Shown here piece by piece: positions 20,801-32,800 of a stretch of 64,000 nucleotides of DNA. The position numbers were made by a program, and so were the translations under genes. The DNA is from Callaeas wilsoni. Lineage: Eukaryota; Chordata; Aves; Passeriformes; Callaeidae. The notes beneath the pieces were generated by a model. That model was not told the DNA's origin. It did not search any database and worked only from the letters and a program-made list of their open reading frames with translations. The stretch is from positions 1 through 64,000 of the forward strand of contig VWPU01014911.1 of assembly GCA_013398955.1 (NCBI GenBank). The letters run 5' to 3'. Numbering within the stretch: position 1 is the first letter of the stretch; each line of letters begins with the position of its first letter.

Positions 20801-23800
20801 AGAATGATATTTTACATTAAAAAAACTACAGTAAAAATCTGCAAAGTAGAATATATTATTTTCTAGTGAAATAGTGGCTAAATACTTAAAATTTAAAAAA
20901 TACCTTCTATTTGATAAATTTTTTGGGCCACTTCTAATTTTTGGTGGTGTTTTATGCCCTTCTTGTTGGAAGTATTAGCCTGTAATCTCTAACTCATTCT
21001 TAAAGATATGGTCATTGAAACTGCCTTAAATGCTCTAAAACTGTCATTAGAGGGTTTGTAAAAATAAAAGATAAAGATTTTTATTCCCATTGCATTCTCT
21101 ACCAGCTGGCTGATTTATGTGCAATAAATAATTCCATTTTCTCCCTTTGAGCCACAGGCAGAAAAGTACCCAAGCCTTCTTTAACAATCTGAGCCAGGCT
21201 TATTTATGTTGCTTTCTCCCTTGTGACGTGCCAAAGCAGTTGATGTCAAGTGGATGGTCCTTTTTCCCCCCAAATTTCACATGAATGCGCCAGGGGTCAG
21301 GGCTTTTATGTTTCATAGATGTGTTTATAGAAATGTTACTCAGAGGATATTTGTCAGATACATTTAGAAGTAATGATTCATGAAAAGCACTCAAGTGCAT
21401 GAGTTCATGGACAAGATCTGGAGGTGAGCTGAGGTACGTGTGGCACTGTACTACCCATGTGCTAACAGAGAGAACAGGAGAGGAGGATTAAGAAGCATCA
21501 GTGAACTTCATGAAAATAAGCTGTGCTTTAAAATACCTGTGTAACACTTAAGAAAAATGTTTTAGGAGTCTTTCCTTAGTGTTACAGCTCAAGCAATGCC
21601 TTAGACAATAGTCTTTCAGAAACATTCTGTTGGAGTTTGGAGGCTGTAGTCAGATGATGAGGAATGTGGAGTGGGATGGTCTATAAAAAGTTCTTTGTGG
21701 ATGTTGAAGTGCATTGGTAAAAATGCAATTTGGACTAAGCTGCTGTAAATCTAAATTCTGGGCAAACTGATATACAATTTTAATCTTGAGAGCATCCTGA
21801 AGAATTTGGAAGTGCTGAGTTCTGGCCACTGTGATACCCTTTTGTAAGAAGAGAAACATTTTGAAAGGTGTCTGTACTCATTTTGGGTATTTGTTCCGGG
21901 ATACCTTGCAAGACTTAAGCTGGAAGTATGGGAAGACTCAGCACTTCTGGGAGAAAGAACCTGTGGGTGCTGAACACGAGCCAGCCTGTGCCCAGGTGGC
22001 CAAGAAGGCCAGTGGGAGGTTGGCTTGTATCAGAAGTGATGTGGCTAGCAGGACCAGGGCAGTGATTGTGCAATGGTGAGGCCACATCTTGAGTCCTGTG
22101 TTCAGTTTTGGGCCCCTCATAACAAGAAAGACATTGATTGGAGTGCTGGAGCTGGCCCAGAGAAGGGCAAAGGAGCTGGGGAACGGGATGGAGCACAAAT
22201 CTGATGAGGAGCAGCTGAGGGGGCTCAGCCTGGAGAAAAGGAGGCTCGGGGGGCACCTTCTTGCTCTCTACAGCTCCCTGACAGGAGGCTGTGCCCAGGT
22301 GGGGGTCAGTCTCTTCTCCCAGGTAACAAGTGCTAGGACAAGAGGAAATGGCCTCAAGTTGCACCAAGGAAAGTTTAGATTGGAAATTAAGAAAAATTCT
22401 TTCCCTGAAAGGAGTGTCAAGCATTGGAATAGGCTGCCAAGGGACACAGTGGATTCACCCTCCCTGGAAGTATTCACAAAGCACGTGGATGCAGTGTTTT
22501 TAGGGACATGGTTTAGTGGTGCACTTGGCAATGTTAGCTTGACAGCTGGACTTGATGATTTTGGAGGTCTTTTCCTACCTTAATGGTTCCATGATCCCTG
22601 CCTTGCTGAAGCCTCCTCAGATAGCACTGGTATTTTTTAATTTTATTATGAGCAAATTTTAAAACAAGCAGTGGCAGGAGTTGGCATCAGGATTAATAGA
22701 ACAGTGACATTTCTGTTGACTTTGCTTTGATCCTACAGAAGGAAGAACGCAAAGATGGTGCATATTGAGTAAAATTGTGTCAGACTGAATTGAGTACATT
22801 TGCCCAGTCTTGGTATTTATGCTGAGCTTGCCTGTCTGTGGGAATCTCTTTGCTTATTCTTATATTTTTTTATTATTTTGAGAACAATATAAATTCACTT
22901 GTAGAACTTAAACCATTATTGTCTCTTTTTGTTTCTTTTAAATGTAGGTTACAACATTAGTGAACTGTCCACAGAATCCATCTAGTAAGAAAAAGGGCCG
23001 TTCCAAAAGAGCTCGTGTCTTGCTTGCTTCTGTGGAAGAAGCCACTTGGAATCTGTTGGACAAGGGAGAAAAAATTGCCAAGGAAGCAGTTGTGTTTAAA
23101 GAGGAACTTCATGCAGCTCTCGCAGATGTCCGGAGAGAGAGTAAGTACATGGTGAACGATTCAGGTGCCATGAGGAATTGGTTTAACCATGCCTGGTGTC
23201 AAAGTGAAGCTGGGATGTTTGTGGGAAATGTGTTGTGATGTGCAAATGTCTGAACTTGGAGTTGTCTAATTGTATATTCTGAGATAAGGAGGTAAAGTGT
23301 GCAAGCTGGGCCCCATTGGGAAAAAATACTTAAATCAGTGGAAGTTTTGTTGTTTGGAATGTCATTTTTTTCTTTCAAAGAGAACAGGATGCCTCTTGAT
23401 CATTTTAGTGGCTGTTAAGCATGGCTAAAAGTTAGTGTGTATTTTAACTTTGTTCTCAAAAAGAACTATTTACTGAATCTAAGATTAAGGGCTTCTAGTT
23501 AAAAATTTAAAACCTAAAATCTTCCCTCTTTTGTGCATTAGTAAGGATTTCATTTGGGAAGCTGTAATAGTCCAGCGTGGAGGTATGTTTTGAGAGTAGG
23601 AGGAAGATGGCTCCTTTAACCTACCGTAAGAGTCATCCCCTCCTGGTAGAGCAGCTCCTCTCTGGTGAGTTACCATATTCTGTTTCCTCCTGACTTACCT
23701 CTCCGTTTTGAACCTGATTCCCAGAACTGGGCTCGTTTTTGTAATCTTCAGAGAGTGTCGTAGCCATTTTCTTGCAGGCTCTTTGTTGTTTTCTTGAGTT

Positions 23801-26800
23801 TTACTTTTCCCCATGGAAACTGGGAAAATTTGGGTGAACACAAATCATGAGTCACATTACCAACATCCAAAATGTGTTCCTGCAGAAATCACAAGTTAAG
23901 GTTCATGTATGCTTTAATTATATCATCCTGCCCTTACTAAAGATGGAACTTAATCAGGTTTTTCTTTAAATTTATTTGGTCACCTTGCACATGCAGCTGG
24001 GGTGGTTTCTGAGTCTCTGCTGTTGTTCAGGGCAGTGATGACTTGCTTTTGGCTTCCTCTGAATCCAGAGATGGCTGTAGTTTAGAGTTTGATCTATGCA
24101 TATGGCATCTGACATACCTTAAGGTCCTTTGTGATTAAAAGCATTATGACCAGCAAGTATCACTGTTATCTGTCACACTGAACAGCTGAGGATCTTGCAA
24201 AATCACTCATTTTGGAGTACTCTTAAAATGTTAGCCCATCCATTACAGGCTGATAACACAAGGTGAGAATAAAATATATAGTTTTATATTGATTTTTATA
24301 CATAGAGAAATTGAAAATGTGAAATATTTTTATATTACATATTGATTCTTAGCCAGGACCAGAGAGAACTACAAAAATAAATAATACATAAAGTAGATTA
24401 TATATACCTCATACATGTTAAAGGAAAGTTAAGTCCATATTATCTCCTATCATTAAGCAATGATGAAGTGAGTGGTTGCAGCCCATCTCCCTTCAAGGAT
24501 TTGCCACGCTTCACAGGTTAGTTTTAAGAAATTGTTGAAACAATTGTAAATAAGATAGCAGTTTCTTAATTTTGCAGGTATTTTTAACCTTTGAAGCTGA
24601 GTGCTATTTTGAATTTGTGGTAAGCCACATCATATGTAACTTTATTGCCTGTTATTCAGGCCACATTCTGCTACTCTCAAGTGTCTCACGTTATGTGCTT
24701 CAAGCTCTTTGAAGGGATGTGGGTTGTGTGGTCACCTGCCATGCATGTCATAGCATATAGTATTTCATTTTCCGTGGGCATAGTTTTTGGTGGTGACTGG
24801 CAGGTACTTTCATGAATACAATCTTAAATTAATGAGGAGATTTTGCACATGGCTACAGCTTGTATTTACTGGATAATGGAATTTTGAAGAAGTGCTTTAG
24901 ATAATTTCACTCACGTCAACCAAACTCAGATTCACACACTGAGATCTAGAAAGAATAAATACTGTCTCACCTCCTCTTATGTTTTACCTTATGTCACTTG
25001 CTGAACTTGTTCAGTTGAGGATGCAACATGGGCATTAAACACTTATTCCTTTAGAATGTCAATTGCCAGTGTGAAAAACGCTCCTTTGTTACTTTTGGAG
25101 CTCGTTAATTTGGGACTCCTTTTAAAGGAGCGGTAGACTTTTTTCAATCTGCTTCTGATAATCCCCTTCATAATAATGTTTTGGAGAATAAAGGAGCAGA
25201 TGAATGGGATAAAAATTGACAGTGGGGATAATATTTTTTGTATTCATCTGATGTGTCATTCATGGTCTTCAGAAATCATGACATGGTATGGCTTCATTGA
25301 CTACAGCTTGCTATTGGCACTGTCAGTAGATGAGATTTTTGAGTCTCCAATTCAGTTGAATTCTGTTAGTGACCTCTGAAAGGAGGTGTTGCTATAATGG
25401 ATGACAGACGTGTTACCTGGATAAATACAGTGTCTGCTTCCTTTGACATCTGCAAGGTGTTACCAAAGATTTATAGTCTTGGAGTCAATCATTTCCATAC
25501 AGAGGTTCTCTGCATTTTTCTTTATTTCCTCTCAAGAAAGTCCTTTTAAGGCCTATCCATGTCTGGATAACATCTTCTCCTGGATCTCTGCTAAATGGGT
25601 CAGCAGGGAGGTGTGTGGGTAGTGGACTTCATGCATCATCCAGAAATCCTGAAGAGAACTGAAGAACTGCCATGATTTCCTGTTGATCTGGTTTGGTGAA
25701 GCTTTGTCAGAGGATACTTATGTCCACAGTTTTATTCTAAAATAGTGTAAAAACCCCCAAGTAAGTGTACTGAAAAACTCTCACTGAGAGATTTCATGTG
25801 TATACAGCATTTCGAAAGATTGTCTTCTAATTCAATGTACTATGGAATAACTGACCCCATGCGAAGGGTGTAAGGAGTGTTGTTCAGCCCTGAATGCTTC
25901 TGACACTGAACATCAGCCTCGAATTCATGTCCTGATTCTGAGATTTAATCAATTTTAAGACAAAACAGTGATGTTGTTTATGTGGTGAAGTGTTGCTGTG
26001 GAAATCTGAATTGCAGTCTAGCGTTATCCTTAGGATGGTGAGTTTTTGCATTCATATCAAGGTGTGATGGCTTACAGTTCTCAAACAGTTGCATGGGCAT
26101 AACTGAAATGTTTGGTATTTACTGCCATTGCTGACTGACTATATATAGTCAGAAACACAACAGTTGTTGTCTGCCTTGTTTCTATCTATTGCAGTGCCAG
26201 TGTTTCGTGTGTTTAGCTGTTATCATGCTCAAGTGTGTTCCCAGATAAGCCTGTCATCACACAGAGCAGTGAATTGAAAGCAAGTTGCTTGCTGGAGTTA
26301 CGTTTTGAGCCTTAAGTTACTTTTTAAAAGGAAATTCTAACAAATACTTTGATATTTTGAATGGGCATATTTAATGTCTTTTGATATTAAACAGGGGAGG
26401 TGGGAGTTTGATGGCATGGAAAACACTACCATTCACTGGCAAGAAATGGAGAGCTTGCTTAAAAGGGCATTTACTAAAGGAAGGGTATAGGGATCTTTTG
26501 TATTATACTGTATTTTTATTTGTCCCTCCCCTCATCTTAAAAGTAAACTGAACTTTCTCATCCTACATTAAGAGGTACGTGTATGTGTTCTGCATCTAAG
26601 GGACTTCTGTTCTGGGAGGCAGAACTTAAATGGCTGAAAATAATCTGTGCTGTGCATTCCTTTCATCAGACCAAAAGCAGATGCCCTGCAGAATAGCTTT
26701 TGACATCAGCATCACTGGATCAGGTGCCCCTGAGTGGGCAAGGGAGAATGAAGAGGTGGGTGTAAGGCATGGTGGGGATGTGTGGTGGCTCTCATGACAT

Positions 26801-29800
26801 GCTAGGAAGAAATGGCTGAGATGTGGAAGTGGAACTTCCTGGTATGCAGCAGTGAAATAGTTGCAATGCAACAGAATCCAGTGGTATCTGAGTGGGGTAA
26901 GAGACTGTGTGGCAGGAAAGAAACGTCCTGTAACAGCTCCAGAAAGCTATTGTGAGAATCTGAGTTATCACCGTGTTGAATATTAGGAACATGCAGGAGG
27001 TATCGATCTGCTGTGCCCTGACGCTGATAGTGTCACTTCAGCTGGCTGGCTGAAGCAGAATCCTTTTATTTGCTATAGCAGATGGAGATGGTATTTGTAG
27101 GAACAGAACAGGTGATTGTACTGGTGACTTGTATTGTTTAATCTTGTCTTTTTAGAAAGGGTAGGTTGTTCTGTGCTGTGATGTGACCTTGACTCCCAAC
27201 CGTCTCTTAACTTGTTAGTTCATGCCTGCAGAATTGGAGGCCGCACATACTAGTGTAAGTAAGCGTTAATAAGTGTTCTGTAATTGGTGAGACACCATGT
27301 GGAATACTGTATTCAGCTCTGGGGCCCTCAACATAAGAAGGACATGGACCTGTTGGAGCCAGTCCGGAGGAGGCTGCATAGATGATCAGAGGAATCGAGC
27401 ACCTCTCCTGTTAAGACAGGTTGAGAGAGCTAGGCTCCTTCAGCCTGGAGAGAAGGCTCTGGGGAGACATTACTGGAGCCTCTCAGAACTCAAGGGGGAC
27501 CTACAAGAGATCCGGGGAGGGACTTTGTACAAGTGGGAAAGGCTTTAAACTGACAGAGCGTGTTGCAGATTAAACACTAGGAAGAAATTATTTTCTATGA
27601 AAATGCTGAGGCATTGGCAGAGGGTGCCCAGGGGAGCTGTGACTGCCCCATCCCTGAGAGTGTCCAAGGCCAGGTTGGTTGGGGCTTGGAGAAACCTGGG
27701 ATAGTGGAAGGTGTTCCTGCCCATGGCAGGGGGATTGGAACTAGATGATCTTTAAGGTCACTTCCAACCCTAAAGTAGAGCCATGGAGCATGGCTCTAGG
27801 ATTCTGTATTATAAAGGATTCTAGAATTCTGTATTATAAAGCATTCTAGGATTCTATATTATAAACCATTGTGGGGTTTTTCTTGTTCGTTTGTATTTCT
27901 GTTCGCTGAAGTTTGAGACTGAAATGTTGGAAATTCTCTCTACTTATTTTGGTACGTCCGTCCCCTCCTTAGTAAAGGAGCTCCTATTGACAGCTGCGTT
28001 TCTCTGGAACTGTAACGCCGTCAGCCTCTGACAGTGAGGTCAGGAGTGGGTGACAGGACTTTCTCGGCAGCAGTACCTCCTTGTGGGAGGACGCAAGAAC
28101 GGCATAAAATTCACTGCATTCCATGGGCATTTTGCACTGCTGCAGTTAAAATTTAAAAATGAGAGGAGAAAGCCAGTTGTAAATACACAAAGAAGGGAGA
28201 AAAATGTGATGCTTGGATGGTGTTTAGAAAGGAGAGAGAAAGTCCATTCAAAGAAATAAAAGAAAGAAGCACAATTTTGTTGATCTTTCCTTAAGCGATG
28301 AAGAGCGTGCCTGCTGTCAGTGTGATGCTGAGCACTGTCTCTGAGGGGCGCTCACTGCCCGCAGCTGGTGGCGTTGTTCAGTCTCTGTACAGACACAGCC
28401 TGGCACGAGCTGAGCTGTCAGCTAGTTGCCAGTTGGCTCACAGTCCGACTTGGTTTTAAAGAAATTTTCATGGAAGTTTTTGGATATTTTTGGTGCTGGA
28501 TAAAGTGTGTGAATCCTCTAACTTTTTAAAAATTCACCTGTGGCTGAACAGGGATTTTTACATTTCCCTGTGCCTGAGAAGATTTTTGTAGGCACGTATA
28601 AGTAACAGTCATTTGACACAGCAGCAGCTGTCAGTAGCTGATCATCTGATGGTAGAGCAACATTTACTTTGGGAATCATCTATCTGGGTGTGTTGAACAG
28701 AGTCTTGGAAATATCTGCCTGACAGTAATTGTGTAGTTATGATATATCCTGGCTTTGGTTCTTTGAATTGCTTTTTGTTTGATTGTCTAAAATAATTGAA
28801 ATACTATGAATGCTGCTGTCTGTCTGAATTCTTATTTGTGCCACTAAAAGGGCATTTTTTGTGTTTCATTGTTTGTGACAAATGTAATTATGGAAGAATA
28901 TCCACTTGATGGGAATTAAAATAAAAATAGATGAAATTGCATTAGACTGTCAAGCTGTCTACTGCAGTTTAAGAAAGTTCTAACATCATATTGTTGTTGG
29001 AGCTGTCATTTCCTACTGTTTGTGCTTGTAGCTCCTATCTGTCTAGCCAGCATCTCATGGCTCTATTTTAGGGTTCTGATTTTGTGTGTTTATCTGGCCA
29101 TCCCAGCTTATGTCACACTCATTTCTAAGGACTTGCTCATATTCAGGCCCTTCTGCCTTGTGTTTGCTCACAGAATGTTCGAGGGTGGAAGGGACCTCTG
29201 AGGTTGCCTGGTCCAATGCCCCTGGTCAGGCAGGGCCAGCAGTCTGCCCAGGGCCGTGTCCAGTCAGGTTTTTAACATCTCCCGGGATGGAGACTCCACA
29301 GCCTTCCTGGCTGGTGTGTGCCACTGCTGAGTCACTCTCGCAGTGAAAAAACATTTCCTGATGCTTCCATGCAATCCTCTGTGTGTCAGTTTGTGCCCAT
29401 TGCTTCTCCCCCTGTTGCTGGGCACCACTGAGGACAGTTTGGCTCCATCTCCCTTTCACCTCCCTTCAGGTATTTCTGGTGTTTGTCACTGTTGTCCGTA
29501 TTGTTGAATTTCATTTACCAAACTTCACATGGGAGAGCAGTATATTGTTGTTGACTGGCAGTCACCAGTTCCATGGCACAGATTTCACTTTATGTCAGTC
29601 AGATGTTTGGGTGTATGAGGTTTTCATTCCATTAGCTTGTATTTGTAATGCGAAGAGCAATATTTGATTCTCTTCTGTGACCAGGAATTATTTAATAGCA
29701 AGGACACCTAAGTACACAGTAATATAACAAGCAGTGACTGTTGGACAAAACCCCTGGCTTTGTTGTGTACAGTTAAGAGTAATAGTGTGACAGCCAAGGG

Positions 29801-32800
29801 AATTATTTCAGAATTAAATGATGCAGTAGAACAGAAAGAGAACATCATGGAAAATGTGGAACATTAACCCACACGATTTGTAATAATTGACCTTCATTTC
29901 AAGGCATTAGGGCAGCAAAGAGATGCCACATTTATTGGCAATACTTGTGACTTGCCAAATAAGTGACCGAACTTCAACGACTTTCTTTCCTCTGGGTGCT
30001 GTGATCCAGCCTAAGGAAATTTGTCTTCCTTTTGCAGGTCAGGCCTTGCAGGTGTCAGCAGAGGCGTTCACCAGCGATCCCTGCTCCCTGCCCCGGAGGC
30101 AGGCTGTTGTCCCCGCAGCTCGCTCGCTGCTGGCCGCTGTCACCAGGCTGCTCATTCTGGCCGACATGGTGGACGTGGCCTACCTGCTGCAGCACCTGGC
30201 GGTGGTGAGTAACGCCCTGCTCTCCTCAGGCTCCGTTAGCCACGCGTGTGTCTGCTCAGGGCTCTCTCGCCGGGAAACCTTTCTGTGCTTGAGCCTTGCA
30301 GGTCTCATGCCTCTAACACCTGGGCAGCTGGGGCAAGCGTAGATTCTAGATGAGATTCGTAGAATGGACCAGAAAAGCTCATCTGCTTGCAGCTCAGCAT
30401 ACTTGATCTATTTTTGGTTCCTTTTGTTCCACTGATACCTTCAGTAATTTATAAGAGACTGATAAAACCACAAATTTGTGTTGACTTCCTGATATTTCAG
30501 GGCAGAGGTGAATAATCAGTGCTGCCTTTAATAATGCCTCATTGCCACGAGAGAACACAGTGACTTAGAGACCATGTTGAAACAAATTCAATTTGGTGAG
30601 GATGAGAGAATGAAAATTTGGCTCCAAATCAGTGTAGTAAAAGTATTTCATAATGAAATAAGGTTGTGTGGGTTTCAGTACTGGGCTTCAAAGATCTACC
30701 ACTGACAACTGCTAGAGATATACCACAGGCTAGATGAACACCGACTTGTAGAAGCTTCAGTGTTGTTCTATATGCTTAAATTTGTCAGCTGTAATAGCGA
30801 TGGCCTATGTCTTTTGTACCGTTTGTGGAAAATTTTCTTAAATTCTTATGTTTTTCATGGTAATCTATTACATTTTTAATATTTATTTTCATAATCCTAG
30901 ATGCTCGCTTCTGAAATGTATTGAGTATGTTTTACATGAGAGAACCAAAATTAGGTGGTTTTCCTTATTAGAGTTTCAGTATTTCTAAACAGCTGTCTAA
31001 TTCACTTCATGTTTTCCATCTGAAAATGAAAACAAACAATAACTGAAAATGATGAAATAATGCAAAGTATCATTCAGGAAAAACTCTACTACTGTAAAGA
31101 GTGCCATTAAATTCTCATAGTCTTCCATACTTCCTCTTAATAGGAGGGGGAACTGAGTTTGTAAGAGAACCCTTAAATAAATTAGTGTGGTGTAACACTC
31201 TCCATAATGCCTGTGCAAAAAGACTCACCTTAGTTCTTATAGGAGATTGTTACATTTTGCATATTTGTTTAGTCTCTGCCCTGGCTGTTGAACTTGCCAA
31301 CAGTGGTATTAGCTGTAATGGTGTCTTTTTATGTTGACCTCTAATTAGGAAATTGACTTAATGTAATTTCAACATATGCTATTGAACATCCCTCAGTTTC
31401 TAACAACTTTTGGTCACAGCTAACTGAGCTAGATTTAAATGCAATTAAATATTTTAGTGAATTTCAACTTGGCTCTATTCTAAGTCTTTAACTGAAATAA
31501 TTATACGTTAAAACTCCCTTAAGAATTCCATTTTTCTTCAACATGGACTTGCTCCCACAAAAAGACATTGTATTCCCACAGTGTCAAAGTAGACCTTGTC
31601 TTTGTATCAACTCTAATATTCTTGGGTTTGCAAGTTCATATGCCTTGAAAATCAACTCTGTAAAATCATTAGCCGTTTTCCTTTGCACTTGTTCTAAAAC
31701 CTGAATACTTCTACTATATTATCCTCTTCTTCAGACATGGGTGTTACAGCTGTTACCATTTAAGAGATGAGAAATTTCGTTGCTCTTTATTTCCATGTCT
31801 CTCAGTGCTGTCATTTTCATGGGGTAGAATGAAGACATTAGAAAGGACTAAGCCAAAATTAATTTGAAAATTTAAATAAAAAAGTAATAGTAGAATAAAA
31901 GACATAAAAATTCTAATCAAGGACCTTTTCTTTATTTGCATGTATAAAATGAAAGAAGTTGGTTCAGCATCATCAAAGAACTCCGTACGGTATTGGTGAG
32001 ATCTTGCTCAATATGGAAGTTATTTCATTGGGAATTACCTATTTTAGTATCTAATATATTTCAAACCCATTTATCAAAGAGTGCTGAAAGTTTTTAGTCT
32101 TGGTCACTCACTAAAATCAGTTAATTCCAACACTGACATTTAAAACTGTACCTTTTTCTACTGACAGAACACACTGGATCATTAAACTTTAATTTCCTCA
32201 GTAACCTGGGAATAAAAATAGAAAGAGAACAAAGACAGTGTGACTGGCTGTCATAGAAAGCCTCATCCACTGTAACCTGTCACATCTGCCTGTTGACATG
32301 TATCTAGGATAAAAAGATGAACCTCAGCCATCTCCTTCCAGTTTATGTAGTCTCTAACAATGTTGTTTTCTGTACATTTTGCTTAGACTTAGGACTGTTT
32401 TTGAATTCTGTGTAATGAAGTCTTCATGTTAAACAGTGTGTGATGCTGAAAATACTGAATATTTTTGTCACAAAAATACTGAAATGTGACTTTTCAAAAC
32501 TAGAAATAACAGGTTAGTGAGTTTGAAAGGATTTGATAATCCTGGCAGGAATTTCAAACCAAATGTTCAAAAACCTACCTTCGTGAACAGGAAATTAGCT
32601 TTTTTAGAAGTTTGCTAATAAAGGGGAGAGAATTTTGGCTGTTTAATGAATTCTATCGGATGTTCACCAAGGAAGGTGTGAGTAAATGCATGTATAAATA
32701 ATGCATACTAGATGTCAGTACAAACCCTCAGTGACTGATCACGTTCTGGCACAGAACGCTTCTGGCTGCTTGTGGAATTCACAGTCCTATAAGAGTGTGA

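Larger units (their letters stand above)
17867..22947 (+). other. CTNNA3: CTNNA3 intron 2 (between first and second coding exons)
   Basis: A 5.1-kb phase-0 intron. It has a pyrimidine-rich stretch near 18220-18420 with several T runs, a long stem-loop at 19450-19526 and a truncated CR1 at 21940-22598. The rest is single-copy AT-rich sequence in which I see no gene. Confidence 0.9.
23141..30037 (+). other. CTNNA3: CTNNA3 intron 3 (between second and third coding exons)
   Basis: A 6.9-kb phase-1 intron with two CR1 fragments (27283-27870 sense, 29164-29485 antisense). An 18-bp palindrome (CTGACTATATATAGTCAG) lies at 26135-26152. An AT-rich stretch covers about 24260-24420. Nothing else is recognisable. 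Confidence 0.9.

Noticed and set aside
22089..22583. 164-codon open frame in intron 2
   Set aside because: It lies entirely within a CR1 LINE fragment and corresponds to its 3' region, not to a host gene.
30202..30204. Alternative donor GT at 30202 for the third coding exon
   Set aside because: GTGAGT at 30205 is a much better donor and preserves the 56-codon family length and phase.
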